NCBI RefSeq assembly: GCF_900100205.1
Contig: NZ_FNEQ01000001.1
Coordinates: 1,178,001-1,242,000 of the forward strand
DNA: 64,000 nt
DNA from: Duganella sp. OV510
GTDB lineage: Bacteria > Pseudomonadota > Gammaproteobacteria > Burkholderiales > Burkholderiaceae_D
Direction: 5' to 3'
The position numbers and the translations under genes are program-made. The notes under the pieces were generated by a model. That model saw nothing but the letters and a program-made list of their open reading frames with translations, searched no databases and was not told the DNA's origin. This document shows positions 18,413-26,954 of the stretch, one piece after another; positions within the stretch are counted from its first letter, which is position 1; the number at the start of each line of letters is the position of its first letter.

Positions 18413-19302
18413 TACGCTACCTCTTCGTCAGCGAAGAAACGGGTGTTCATCTCTTGCAGACCCACGGTGTCCAGCACTTCTTTCAGGCGCTCGGCCGGGC
18501 GCTTGCGCGGCAGGTTCTTGTAGGTGGCAATGATCAGCTCATTCTTCATCGAGTGTTCCCAGCCTACCAGTTCGGTGACGGTGACACTGTAACCGTGCGC
18601 TTCCAGTTGCAGGCAGCGCAGCACGTTGGTGATCTGGCTGCCGAATTCACGCGTGTGTATCGGATGACGCCAGATTTCGGTCAGCGCGGATTTGCCCAGC
18701 GACTGGCCTTTGTTTTTCTTCAGGACCGAGGCCACTTCGGCCTGGCAGCATGGCACCAGCACGATGTGCTTGGCCTTCTTCTTCAGCGCAAACTGGATGG
18801 CGTCATCGGTGGCCGTGTTGCAGGCGTGGAGCGCGGTGACGACGTCGATTTGCTCCGGCAGCAACTTCGATTCGGTGGACTCTGCCACCGACAGCGGCAG
18901 GAAGGACATGCCGGGGAAGTTGAACTGGCTGGCCAGTTCCTGCGAGCGCGTCACCAGCTCTTCGCGGGTTTCAATGCCATAAATGTGCGAGTCGTTCTGC
19001 AAAGCCTTGAAGAACAGGTCGTAGATGATGAAGCCCAGGTAGGACTTGCCTGCGCCGTGATCGACCAGCGAGACGTTGTCTTTTTCGGCCAGCACTTCCT
19101 TCAGCAGCGGCTCGATGAACTGGTACAGGTGGTAGACCTGTTTCAGCTTGCGGCGGCTGTCCTGGTTCATCTTGCCGTCGCGCGTGAGGATGTGCAGCTC
19201 CTGCAGCAGGGCTACGGTCTGGCCTTCACGGATTTCCGGCATATTGTCGGCGCTGGTGACGGTGGCGCCGATCTTCTGGACTGGTTTCTTAGGCTGCTTC
19301 AT
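18412..19302 (-). CDS. SAM-dependent methyltransferase, function unknown
   Basis: A 296-residue class I methyltransferase-like protein. The SAM-binding loop is SLVDHGAGKSYLGFIIYDL, followed by YGIETREELVTRSQEL and DVVTALHACNTATDDAIQFAL. A conserved VPCCQAEVA follows, with HACNTATDDA similar to the methyltransferase-32 family (GSTCD-like) found in bacteria and eukaryotes. The substrate is unknown. The start at 19302 lies inside the end of iscX (overlap 14 bases), which argues for co-transcription with the isc genes; a longer reading frame upstream runs through iscX and is not credible. Confidence 0.78.
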   Translation of the reverse strand: MKQPKKPVQKIGATVTSADNMPEIREGQTVALLQELHILTRDGKMNQDSRRKLKQVYHLYQFIEPLLKEVLAEKDNVSLVDHGAGKSYLGFIIYDLFFKALQNDSHIYGIETREELVTRSQELASQFNFPGMSFLPLSVAESTESKLLPEQIDVVTALHACNTATDDAIQFALKKKAKHIVLVPCCQAEVASVLKKNKGQSLGKSALTEIWRHPIHTREFGSQITNVLRCLQLEAHGYSVTVTELVGWEHSMKNELIIATYKNLPRKRPAERLKEVLDTVGLQEMNTRFFADEEVA

Positions 19303-19483
19303 CGATCCACGCCTGCTGAACTGCTTCGAGGACTTTTTCACCACCGCGCGACGTATCGTCATCAAACTCTTCGAGCTCGATGATCTTGTTGTGCAGATCG
19401 GTGAAGCGGATAGCGGCCGGATCGACGTCCGGGTACTTGTCGTACAGCGCTTCCGCAATCGCGGTGATGTCAGCCCATTTCAT
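19289..19483 (-). CDS. iscX: Fe-S assembly protein IscX
   Basis: A 64-residue acidic protein (MKWADITAIAEALYDKYPDVDPAAIRFTDLHNKI..) that binds IscS and iron and tunes cluster assembly. The length and the DPAAIRFTDLHNKIIELEEF motif are typical. It starts one base after the fdx stop and overlaps the methyltransferase start. Confidence 0.94.
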   Translation of the reverse strand: MKWADITAIAEALYDKYPDVDPAAIRFTDLHNKIIELEEFDDDTSRGGEKVLEAVQQAWIDEAA

Positions 19484-19484
19484 A

Positions 19485-19826
19485 TCAGTGACCGCCTTCG
19501 CTGGCGTGATTGATGGTGTACTTCGGAATTTCAACGACCAGGTCTTCGTCCGCCACCACGGCCTGGCACGACAGGCGCGATACGGCCTCCAGGCCCCAGG
19601 CTTTGTCCAGCAGGTCTTCTTCGGTTTCGCTGGCTTCGTTCAGCGAGCTCAGACCTTCGCGCACCAGCACGTGGCAGGTAGTGCAGGCGCAGGATTTCTC
19701 GCAGGCGTGCTCGATGTGGATGTCATTCTCCAGCATGATGTCGCACAGCGTCTTGCCGGCTTCGGCTTCAACGACAGCGCCATCCGGGCACAGTTTTGCG
19801 TGGGGCAGGAATACGATTTGTGGCAT
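19485..19826 (-). CDS. fdx: ISC-system 2Fe-2S ferredoxin
   Basis: A 113-residue adrenodoxin-type ferredoxin that gives electrons during cluster assembly. The cluster ligands are in ACEKSCACTTCHVLV (C-x5-C-x2-C) plus a fourth cysteine in SRLSCQAVV. The sequence MPQIVFLPHAKLCPDGAVVEAEAGKTLCD is typical for Isc ferredoxins. It lies between hscA and iscX. Confidence 0.95.
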   Translation of the reverse strand: MPQIVFLPHAKLCPDGAVVEAEAGKTLCDIMLENDIHIEHACEKSCACTTCHVLVREGLSSLNEASETEEDLLDKAWGLEAVSRLSCQAVVADEDLVVEIPKYTINHASEGGH

Positions 19827-19844
19827 GGTTAAACTCTTTATATA

Positions 19845-21725
19845 TTAAACGACTTGATCCAGCGCTTTGCCGGCGAGCGCACTGCGCACGCTGCGGTCCA
19901 TGCGACGGGACGCAAATTCTTCGGTGCCGTGGGCCAGCGCTTCGACTGCGGCTTTCACGGCCTGGTGATCGACAGCGCCGGTCTGCGATTGCGCGACGAT
20001 CTCGCGGGTTTTCGCCATCAGCGCATCGACGGCCACACGCTCTTCGTCCGACAGCAGCGCCGCGTCTTCATCCAGCGCCGCTTGCGTCGCCAGCAGGATG
20101 CGTTCCGCTTCCACCTGTTCTTCACGCAGCGCGCGCGCTTTCATGTCGACATCGGCCGAGGCATGCGAATCCATCAGCATGCGCGCCACATCATCATCGC
20201 CCAGGCCATACGATGGCTTGACGCTGATCGACGCTTCCACGCCCGAACGCAGTTCGCGCGCCGACACCGACAGCAAGCCATCCGCATCCACCTGATAGGT
20301 GATGCGGATACGCGCCGCGCCGGCCGCCATCGGCGGAATGCCGCGCAGCTCAAAGCGCGCCAGCGAACGGCAATCGGCCACCAGTTCACGCTCGCCTTGC
20401 AGCACGTGCACCGCCAGCGCGGTCTGGCCATCCTTGAAGGTGGTGAACTCCTGCGCACGCGCGCATGGAATGGTCGAGTTACGCGGAATGATCTTCTCCA
20501 CCAGGCCGCCCATGGTCTCAATGCCCAGCGACAGCGGAATCACATCCAGCAGCAGCCAGTCATCGCCAGCGGCACGGTTGCCGGCCAGCAGATTGGCCTG
20601 CATGGCGGCGCCCAATGCCACCACCTTGTCCGGATCGATATTCGCGTGCGGCGTGGTGTGGAAATATTCGCTGACCGCGCGATGCACGTGCGGCATGCGC
20701 GTCGCACCGCCGACCATGACCACGCCATCCACATCGTCCGCATCGACATTGGCGTCGCGCAGCGCTTTCTTGATGGCCTTCATGGTTTTTTCGATCAGGT
20801 GCCTGGTAATCTCCTGGAACTTCTCGGCGGTGATGGTGATGTGCACCTGCTCGCCGGACTTCAGCGTGGCGTCAACAATCACTTCGCCCTTGGTCGACAG
20901 CAGTTCCTTGGCTTCGCGCGACTTCACCATCAACACGGCGGTGTCCTCATCCGACAACGGCGCCAGCTTTTCTTCCTGATGGATGTAGCAGAACAGACGG
21001 TGATCGAAATCGTCGCCGCCCAATGCGGAGTCGCCGCCGGTAGCCAGCACCTCAAACACGCCCTTGCTCAGCTTCAGGATGGAGATATCGAAGGTGCCGC
21101 CGCCCAGATCGTAGACAGCGTAGATGCCTTCCGATGCGTTATCCAGACCGTAGGCAATGGCGGCCGCCGTTGGCTCGCTCAGCAGGCGCAGCACGTTCAG
21201 GCCGGCCAGCTGGGCCGCATCCTTGGTCGCCTGGCGCTGTGCATCGTCAAAATATGCCGGCACGGTGATGACTGCGCCGACCAGATCATCGCCCAGCGAA
21301 TCTTCCGCGCGCTGGCGCAACGTGGCCAGAATCTGCGCCGACACTTCCACCGGACTCTTGACGCCGGCGACGGTCTTCAGCTGCACCATGCCAGGCGTAT
21401 CCTGGAAATCGTACGGCAGGTTTTCCGCGTAAGCGATATCCGCCAGGCCACGGCCCATAAAGCGCTTGACCGAGACGATGGTATTCTTCGGATCGGTGGT
21501 CTGCGCGGCCTGCGCCTTGTAGCCGATGTTGGCGTGACCGTTAGGCAGATAGCGCACCACCGATGGCAGCAGCGCGCGGCCATCTTCATCGTTCAGCACT
21601 TCTGGAATGCTGTTGCGCACAGTCGCCACCAGCGAATTGGTGGTGCCCAGATCAATCCCGACCGCCAGCCGATGCTGGTGCGGTGCGGTGGACATGCCTG
21701 GTTCGGAAATTTGCAGAAGTGCCAT
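19845..21725 (-). CDS. hscA: Fe-S assembly chaperone HscA (Hsp70 family)
   Basis: A 626-residue specialised Hsp70 that, with HscB, releases 2Fe-2S clusters from IscU. ATPase motifs: [32 protein letters not shown], and [16 protein letters not shown]. The substrate-binding domain follows from about residue 390. The start [12 protein letters not shown] is preceded by AAAGG. A 66-base palindrome sits between hscB and this start, ending 18 bases upstream of the ATG, so it is in the 5' region seen by ribosomes entering hscA. Confidence 0.95.
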   Translation of the reverse strand: MALLQISEPGMSTAPHQHRLAVGIDLGTTNSLVATVRNSIPEVLNDEDGRALLPSVVRYLPNGHANIGYKAQAAQTTDPKNTIVSVKRFMGRGLADIAYAENLPYDFQDTPGMVQLKTVAGVKSPVEVSAQILATLRQRAEDSLGDDLVGAVITVPAYFDDAQRQATKDAAQLAGLNVLRLLSEPTAAAIAYGLDNASEGIYAVYDLGGGTFDISILKLSKGVFEVLATGGDSALGGDDFDHRLFCYIHQEEKLAPLSDEDTAVLMVKSREAKELLSTKGEVIVDATLKSGEQVHITITAEKFQEITRHLIEKTMKAIKKALRDANVDADDVDGVVMVGGATRMPHVHRAVSEYFHTTPHANIDPDKVVALGAAMQANLLAGNRAAGDDWLLLDVIPLSLGIETMGGLVEKIIPRNSTIPCARAQEFTTFKDGQTALAVHVLQGERELVADCRSLARFELRGIPPMAAGAARIRITYQVDADGLLSVSARELRSGVEASISVKPSYGLGDDDVARMLMDSHASADVDMKARALREEQVEAERILLATQAALDEDAALLSDEERVAVDALMAKTREIVAQSQTGAVDHQAVKAAVEALAHGTEEFASRRMDRSVRSALAGKALDQVV

Positions 21726-21743
21726 GTAATTGATACCTTTACT

Positions 21744-21809
21744 TCGGGGTCAGTGCCGACATTCGGACATTTCGCTCGCGAAATGTCCGAATGTCGGCAC
21801 TGACCCCGA
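21744..21809. repeat. 66-base perfect palindrome between hscB and hscA, REP-like
   Basis: Two perfect complementary arms of about 32 bases face each other over a two-base loop. The left arm begins TCGGGGTCAGTGCCGACATT and continues CGGACATTTCG; the right arm mirrors it exactly. The element starts two bases after the hscB stop. No T run follows on the minus strand, so it is not a simple terminator. Such long GGGGTCAG-type palindromes look like dispersed repetitive (REP or MITE-like) elements, but with one copy here I cannot prove dispersal. Confidence 0.85.
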
Positions 21810-21811
21810 TT

Positions 21812-22327
21812 TTATGCTTCGATTGCTTCAAAGGCGAAGCGGACTTCTTCGCCGAATTTTTCGAGGAACATCAGCGCGCGCACGCCTTGTGCGGCGGCGG
21901 CGTAGTCGCCGGCGTTGATCTGCTGTTCGATCTGCACCAGCTGTTCCTTGCGGGCGTTGCGCAGTTGTTTGTCGAGCGACTCCAGTGCGTCGCTGTCCTT
22001 GCCGGCGCGGGCGTCGCCCAGTTCTTCGCGCCACTCCATCTGCTGCATCAGGAAGGCCATCGGCATTGCCGTATTCGACTCGGTCTGGAGATCGACGCCG
22101 TGCAGCTCGCATATGTACTGCGCGCGCTTCTGCGGATTCTTCAGGGTCTGGTAGGCTTCGTTGGCGCGGGTGGCCCACTGCATGGCAACGCGCTTTTCGG
22201 CGTCGGTGGCATTGACGAATTTGTCGGGATGGACGCGGCTCTGCACGTCGCGGTAGGCGCTGTCCAGCGCCCCGGCGTCTACGGCAAACTGCTGCGGCAG
22301 ATTGAATAGCTCAAAGTGATTCTGCAT
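21812..22327 (-). CDS. hscB: Fe-S assembly co-chaperone HscB
   Basis: A 171-residue J-protein that brings IscU to HscA. The J domain is N-terminal (NHFELFNLPQQFAVDAGALDSAYRDVQSRVHPDKF with the HPD triad), followed by the C-terminal helical bundle that holds IscU (AMPMAFLMQQMEWREELGDAR). Length and order are usual. It follows iscA and is followed by the palindrome, then hscA. Confidence 0.95.
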   Translation of the reverse strand: MQNHFELFNLPQQFAVDAGALDSAYRDVQSRVHPDKFVNATDAEKRVAMQWATRANEAYQTLKNPQKRAQYICELHGVDLQTESNTAMPMAFLMQQMEWREELGDARAGKDSDALESLDKQLRNARKEQLVQIEQQINAGDYAAAAQGVRALMFLEKFGEEVRFAFEAIEA

Positions 22328-22333
22328 GACGGC

Positions 22334-22657
22334 TTAGACGCGGAAGCTTTCACCGCAACCGCAAGCGTCTTTCTCGTTCGGGTTGTTGAACTTGAAGCCT
22401 TCGTTCAGGCCTTCGCGCGCGAAGTCCAGCTCCGTGCCGTCGATGTACGGCAGGCTTTTCGGATCGACGAATACCTTCACGCCGTGCGATTCGAACACGC
22501 TGTCCTCATCGGTCACTTCGTCCACGTATTCCAGCTTGTAAGCCATGCCCGAGCAGCCGGTGGTGCGCACGCCAAAACGCAGACCGAGGCCCTTGCCGCG
22601 GCGCTCGATGTAGCGGTTGATGTGTTTCGCTGCTTTTTCGGTCAGGGTGATTGCCAT
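22334..22657 (-). CDS. iscA: Iron-sulfur assembly A-type carrier IscA
   Basis: A 107-residue A-type carrier with the three ligand cysteines in [15 protein letters not shown] and DACGCGESF. Family members pass clusters from IscU to target enzymes. The ATG at 22657 gives the canonical N-terminus [14 protein letters not shown]; a longer frame would run back through iscU and is not real. Confidence 0.96.
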   Translation of the reverse strand: MAITLTEKAAKHINRYIERRGKGLGLRFGVRTTGCSGMAYKLEYVDEVTDEDSVFESHGVKVFVDPKSLPYIDGTELDFAREGLNEGFKFNNPNEKDACGCGESFRV

Positions 22658-22670
22658 GTGATTCTCCGTT

Positions 22671-22696
22671 GTCATTCCGGCTTGCGCCGGAATGAC
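22671..22696. repeat. Short palindromic repeat between iscU and iscA
   Basis: GTCATTCCGGC, a loop TTGC and GCCGGAATGAC form a perfect 11-base stem. This GTCATTCCGGC-type palindrome is common as a dispersed intergenic repeat in proteobacteria. It lies in the 44-base gap between iscU and iscA and could stabilise or attenuate the operon mRNA; there is no T run for termination. Confidence 0.75.
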
Positions 22697-22701
22697 GGTT
22701 T

Positions 22702-23094
22702 TTACGCTGCGACGGTGGCGTGCTTGTTCTGGTAGTCCAGCACCGCTGCCTTGATGGCGTCTTCCGCCAGGATCGAGCAGTGGATCTTCACTGGCGGCAG
22801 CGCCAGTTCTTCCGCGATCTGGGTGTTCTTGATGGCAAGCGCCTGGTCCAGGGTTTTGCCCTTGACCCATTCGGTCACCAGCGAGCTCGATGCGATCGCC
22901 GAACCGCAGCCATAGGTTTTGAATTTGGCGTCTTCGATCACGCCATCCGCGCCCACCTTGATTTGCAGCTTCATGACGTCGCCGCAAGCTGGCGCGCCAA
23001 CCATGCCGGTGCCTACGCTGTCGTCGCCTTTTTCGAAAGCGCCAACGTTACGTGGGTTTTCGTAGTGATCCAGTACTTGTTCCGAGTAAGCCAT
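22702..23094 (-). CDS. iscU: Iron-sulfur cluster scaffold IscU
   Basis: A 130-residue scaffold on which 2Fe-2S clusters are built. All key ligands are visible: Cys and Asp in [13 protein letters not shown], Cys in [13 protein letters not shown], and Cys in the [16 protein letters not shown]scA-recognition region. It is in the conserved place after iscS. Confidence 0.97.
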   Translation of the reverse strand: MAYSEQVLDHYENPRNVGAFEKGDDSVGTGMVGAPACGDVMKLQIKVGADGVIEDAKFKTYGCGSAIASSSLVTEWVKGKTLDQALAIKNTQIAEELALPPVKIHCSILAEDAIKAAVLDYQNKHATVAA

Positions 23095-23118
23095 TTTGAT
23101 GCTCCTGTATCTGTAAAA

Positions 23119-24375
23119 TTAGTGGGCTGCCCATTGGATCGAGCTGATGTCGACGCCGTCTTTGAACATATCCCACAGCGGCGACAGTTCACGCAGTTTG
23201 TGTACCTTGGACTTCATCAGTTCGATCGCGAAGTCGATATCGGCTTCGGTAGTAAAGCGGCCGATGGTGAAACGGATCGAGCTGTGCGCCAGTTCGTCGC
23301 TACGACCGAGCGCGCGCAATACATAAGATGGTTCCAGCGAGGCCGAGGTGCAAGCGGAGCCCGACGATACCGCCAGGTCTTTCACCGCCATGATCAGCGA
23401 CTCGCCCTCAACGTAGTTGAAGCTGACGTTCAGGTTGTGCGGCACACGGTGTTCCATGTCGCCGTTGATGTAGGTTTCTTCGATCTCTTGCAGGCCCTTG
23501 GCCAGACGGTCGCGCAGCGCCTTGATGCGGGCGATCTCGCTGTCCATTTCCACTTTCGCCAGGCGGAAGGCTTCGCCCATGCCGACGATCTGGTGGGTTG
23601 GCAGCGTGCCCGAGCGCAGGCCGCGCTCGTGGCCACCGCCGTGCATCTGTGCTTCGATGCGCACGCGCGGCTTGCGGCAGACGTACAGCGCGCCCACGCC
23701 TTTCGGGCCGTAGGTTTTGTGCGCGGTAAAGGTCATCAGGTCGACCTTGGTTTTTTGCAGGTCGATCACCACTTTGCCGGTCGCTTGGGCGGCGTCGCAG
23801 TGGAAGATGATGCCTTTCGAGCGGCACAGTTCACCGATCTGGTCGATCGGCTGGATCACGCCGATCTCGTTATTCACCAGCATGACCGAGATCAGGATGG
23901 TGTCCGGACGGATCGCGGCGGTCAGTTGCTCGATGGTGATCAGGCCGTTGTCCTGCGGTTCCAGGTAGGTCGCTTCAAAGCCCTGGCGCTCCAGTTCACG
24001 CACGGTGTCCAGCACAGCTTTGTGCTCGGTTTTCACGGTGATAATGTGCTTGCCCTTGGTCTTGTAGAACTGCGCCGCACCCTTGATGGCCAGGTTGTTC
24101 GATTCGGTCGCGCCCGAGGTCCAGATGATTTCGCGTGGGTCGGCATTGACCAGCGCGGCGACGTTGGCGCGCGCTTCTTCCACCGCTTTTTCAGCGGTCC
24201 AGCCATACATGTGGCTGCGCGACGCCGGGTTGCCGAACTGTTCGCGCAGGTATGGGATCATCGCATCGGCGACGCGCGGATCGATCGGCGTGGTGGCCGA
24301 ATAGTCCATATAGATCGGGAAATGCGGCGCGGTCTGGAACTTCACGTCAGCGATGTTTTTTTCTGGGGCGTTCAT
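23119..24375 (-). CDS. iscS: Cysteine desulfurase IscS
   Basis: A 418-residue PLP enzyme that takes sulfur from cysteine for clusters and thiolated tRNA. Seen are [13 protein letters not shown], the PLP lysine in [19 protein letters not shown], and the catalytic mobile loop [17 protein letters not shown]. It is about 14 residues longer than E. coli IscS at the N-terminus ([19 protein letters not shown]). It lies after iscR and before iscU. Confidence 0.96.
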   Translation of the reverse strand: MNAPEKNIADVKFQTAPHFPIYMDYSATTPIDPRVADAMIPYLREQFGNPASRSHMYGWTAEKAVEEARANVAALVNADPREIIWTSGATESNNLAIKGAAQFYKTKGKHIITVKTEHKAVLDTVRELERQGFEATYLEPQDNGLITIEQLTAAIRPDTILISVMLVNNEIGVIQPIDQIGELCRSKGIIFHCDAAQATGKVVIDLQKTKVDLMTFTAHKTYGPKGVGALYVCRKPRVRIEAQMHGGGHERGLRSGTLPTHQIVGMGEAFRLAKVEMDSEIARIKALRDRLAKGLQEIEETYINGDMEHRVPHNLNVSFNYVEGESLIMAVKDLAVSSGSACTSASLEPSYVLRALGRSDELAHSSIRFTIGRFTTEADIDFAIELMKSKVHKLRELSPLWDMFKDGVDISSIQWAAH

Positions 24376-24394
24376 CTGTTTACTCCGTTAGGGC

Positions 24395-24874
24395 TTACAG
24401 CGCGGCGTGGTTGTCGTTGCGGTGCATGACAACCACGTTTTGCTCAGCGTTCTTCTGCTTTTGTTGATCGACCAGATCCTGCAGCGAAACGGAATCCAGA
24501 TAATCAACCATTTTTTCGTTCAGCGTGGCCCACAGTTCGTGGGTCATGCAGCGCACGCCGCTGGCAGCGTCGGCGCCATGGCAATTCTCTTTGCCGCCGC
24601 ACTGGGTCGCATCCAGCGGCTCGTCGACGGCGATAATGATGTCGGCCACGGTGACCTTGTCGGCGCGGCGCGCCAGACTGTAGCCACCGCCCGGGCCGCG
24701 AATCGATTCAACAATCTCGTGGCGGCGCAGCTTGCCGAACAGCTGCTCCAGGTAGGACAGGGAAATCGCCTGACGCTGGCTGATGCCGGACAGCGTGACT
24801 GGTCCCTTGCCCTGGCGCAACGCCAAGTCAATCATCGCAGTCACAGCAAAACGGCCTTTGGTGGTCAGACGCAT
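24395..24874 (-). CDS. iscR: Fe-S cluster sensing regulator IscR
   Basis: A 159-residue Rrf2-family regulator. The N-terminal winged helix (MRLTTKGRFAVTAMIDLAL, SYLEQLFGKLRRHEIVESIRGPGGGYSLAR) is followed by the cluster-binding cysteines in CGGKENCHGADAASGVRCMTHELW. The ATG at 24874 has GAGG five bases upstream; the GTG just before it does not. It represses its own operon when it carries 2Fe-2S, through the site described next. Confidence 0.95.
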   Translation of the reverse strand: MRLTTKGRFAVTAMIDLALRQGKGPVTLSGISQRQAISLSYLEQLFGKLRRHEIVESIRGPGGGYSLARRADKVTVADIIIAVDEPLDATQCGGKENCHGADAASGVRCMTHELWATLNEKMVDYLDSVSLQDLVDQQKQKNAEQNVVVMHRNDNHAAL

Positions 24875-24927
24875 CACTACCTCGGTTGGGTTAAAATATC
24901 GACCTCAATACTATTCACAAAGCCTGA

Positions 24928-24952
24928 GTAGTTGATCGAATTAGTCAAGTAT
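24928..24952 (-). promoter_or_regulatory. Type 1 IscR binding site overlapping the isc promoter
   Basis: Read on the minus strand, ATACTTGACTAATTC followed by GATCAACTAC matches the type 1 IscR consensus (ATA-S-YY-GACT-R-WWW-Y-AGTC-RR-S-TAT) at most positions. TTGACT within it is a good -35 box. The site lies about 55 bases before iscR, so autorepression by holo-IscR is expected. Confidence 0.7.
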
Positions 24953-24989
24953 ACCAAACTTTAATAAAGCTTGCTGGTCGCCCTACTTT

Positions 24990-25766
24990 TCAGCCCTTGA
25001 GCAATTGCATCGGCTGGAACAGCTGATGCATGTCCTTGTTGCCAATAAAACTGAGGTTGTATGGGTGCTCGGCAGCGATCTGCGGAAAATCTTTCATCAC
25101 AGGCAACTTGCTCAGCAGTTCGGCGATTTTCCCCCACAGCACCATCGTCGGCACCTGGTCAGCCTGCGCGGCCAGTCCGGCCATCACCGTCTCGAAGAAC
25201 GGCAGCCAGGCTTTGGCATCCTTGGCCGGGGCGACGTGGCTGCGGAACACCAGCGAGGCGTTCAGCAGCAGGAAGCCCTCGGCGGTCAGCTTGTCCTGCA
25301 TGTCGGCCAGCGTCAGGATGTGGCTGCCGGCGCCGCTGCGCGCCTGGGCCGATACCGCCGCCATCGCCTCGCCGGCGGTATTCTCCAGTTGCAACTGACC
25401 ATCAGCCACCAGCAGCATCTTCATGAAGTTGCGCAGCGAAGTCGCCTTGTTGACCGGCTTCGACAGGCCGCCGCCCACCTCGGACGACCACAGGCTGCCA
25501 ACCGCCCCATCCATGAAACAGACGCCCGTGGCGCTCTCTGCTCGCGGATATGGTCCCTCGCCTACCAGTACATACTTCACCTTATTGAGCGGCAGTGCGA
25601 ATGCCGCAAACAGACGCTGCTCCGTCGGCAGGTACTGATCCTGGGCCAGTTGCGGCAGGTAATCCGGCGTTGCCGCCATCACGGCTTCCAGCCCCTGGAT
25701 TAACAGCGGGCGCCAGGAAACATCGGCGCGGTCGAGCGCCGCCAGGATGGTGGTCGGTATCGTCAT
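24990..25766 (-). CDS. Uracil-DNA glycosylase superfamily protein with altered catalytic motif
   Basis: A 258-residue protein that aligns by eye with family-1 uracil-DNA glycosylase: YVLVGEGPYPRAESATGVCF at residues 65-84 stands where UNG has its GQDPYH motif, SLRNFMKMLL follows, VPTMVLWGKIAELL is the central strand, and AEHPYNLSFIG stands where UNG has HPSPLS. The catalytic Asp and the His of GQDPYH are replaced by Gly and Pro (GEGPYP), while the second His is kept. It may be inactive on uracil, or act on another base. The start at 25766 is an ATG; a far longer frame upstream overlaps the S41 peptidase and is rejected. Confidence 0.65.
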   Translation of the reverse strand: MTIPTTILAALDRADVSWRPLLIQGLEAVMAATPDYLPQLAQDQYLPTEQRLFAAFALPLNKVKYVLVGEGPYPRAESATGVCFMDGAVGSLWSSEVGGGLSKPVNKATSLRNFMKMLLVADGQLQLENTAGEAMAAVSAQARSGAGSHILTLADMQDKLTAEGFLLLNASLVFRSHVAPAKDAKAWLPFFETVMAGLAAQADQVPTMVLWGKIAELLSKLPVMKDFPQIAAEHPYNLSFIGNKDMHQLFQPMQLLKG

Positions 25767-25883
25767 GAAGGGAATTGCTTTTGGGGAAAGGTGAGATTGT
25801 AACGCGCCGGGACCGCCAGCGGCATTTTCCGATGGGAAAGTGTTAAGATAATTTTCGAATACATGTCTGATTTTGGGGAATAA

Positions 25884-26954
25884 ATGGGTCGCAAACCTTG
25901 GGTAGCTGCTGCCGCGCTGATGATGTCGCTGGGCGCCGGTGCACAAACCTCCGCTCCGCCGGTGCTGGACGAGGCGCTTGATGCGCCCACGCGCGCCCAC
26001 GTCATCAACGAGTTTGCGCACCGGCTGACCGAACTGCACGTCGACGGGCCACGCGCCAAGGCGGCGGCAGATGACTTGCGCAAGCGCCTGGCGCGCGGCG
26101 AATACGATAGCCAGTTGACGGCGCGTGCATTGGCCGCCCGCGTCACCGCTGACGTGGCGGCGATTGCACCGGACCGCCACACCTATCTGGAATTCGTGCC
26201 TTACGATCTCGGCGACGAGCGCCAGCGTCCGCCAGCGCCAGCGCCAGCCGCCGACAACTACGGACTGCGCAAGTTCGACCTGCTGGACAACAATATCGGC
26301 TACCTGAAAATCACCCGCTTCGCGCCGCTGGACCGTGGCGCGCTGGATACCGCCGCGCGTCTGATGGATAAGGCGGCCGACAGTTCGGCGCTGATCATCG
26401 ACTTGCGCGACGCCGGTGGCGACAGCCAGGAGATGGTAGCGCTGCTGTCCAGTTACCTGCTGGTCGACCAGCGCAGCATCATTTTCAAGGACGCGCAAAT
26501 CCACCTGCATGACCAGATCGACCGTTCCGGTCGCGTGGTGGCGGAATACTGGACTTACGCGAATGTGTCCGGCAAGCGTTTCGGTGGCGTCAAGCCGCTG
26601 TACCTGCTGGTGAGCAATCGCACCAGCGGCGCGGCCGAAGCCTTTGCCTACGACCTCCAGCAGTATATGCGCCGCGCCATCGCCAGTGGCAAAAGTGGCC
26701 AGCGCGCGCTGGTGATCGGCGCGCCGACGCTGGGCGATGCGCGTGTCGGCAGCAAGCAGCGCATCTCGCGCCAGTTGCAGACATCTGTCGCGATCTCGCG
26801 CGCCAGCAACGTTCTCACCCGCTACAACTGGGAAGGCGGCGGCGTGCAGCCAGACCGCATGGTCGATCCGGCCGCCGCACTGGATACCGCGCTGGGAATG
26901 GCGCAGGCAGCCATCCGCATCAGCGCTGCAACGCCGGCCGAGGCGCAGCCCTGA
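25884..26954 (+). CDS. S41 family peptidase, exported
   Basis: A 356-residue serine peptidase of the IRBP/C-terminal-processing class. It has a signal peptide (AAAALMMSLGAGAQ-TS), a helical N-terminal region with SQLTARALAARVTADVAAI and DRHTYLEFV, and the S41 core: NIGYLKITRFAPLD, SALIIDLRDAGGDS, and the nucleophile serine in SNRTSGAAEAFAYDLQ. No PDZ domain is visible, as in Tsp-like interphotoreceptor-type members. It acts in the periplasm, substrate unknown. GGGGA lies four bases before the ATG. Confidence 0.82.
   Translation: MGRKPWVAAAALMMSLGAGAQTSAPPVLDEALDAPTRAHVINEFAHRLTELHVDGPRAKAAADDLRKRLARGEYDSQLTARALAARVTADVAAIAPDRHTYLEFVPYDLGDERQRPPAPAPAADNYGLRKFDLLDNNIGYLKITRFAPLDRGALDTAARLMDKAADSSALIIDLRDAGGDSQEMVALLSSYLLVDQRSIIFKDAQIHLHDQIDRSGRVVAEYWTYANVSGKRFGGVKPLYLLVSNRTSGAAEAFAYDLQQYMRRAIASGKSGQRALVIGAPTLGDARVGSKQRISRQLQTSVAISRASNVLTRYNWEGGGVQPDRMVDPAAALDTALGMAQAAIRISAATPAEAQP

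Noticed and set aside
21744..21809. The 66-base palindrome as a transcription terminator
   Set aside because: No T run follows on the transcribed strand, and hscA, which must be expressed with hscB, lies directly after it.
22658..22987. N-terminal extension of iscA through iscU
   Set aside because: Out of frame with iscU and without homology; the ATG at 22657 gives the standard protein.
25767..26510. N-terminal extension of the glycosylase-like gene to 26510
   Set aside because: It runs antisense through the S41 peptidase gene; the ATG at 25766 gives a complete UNG-like domain.
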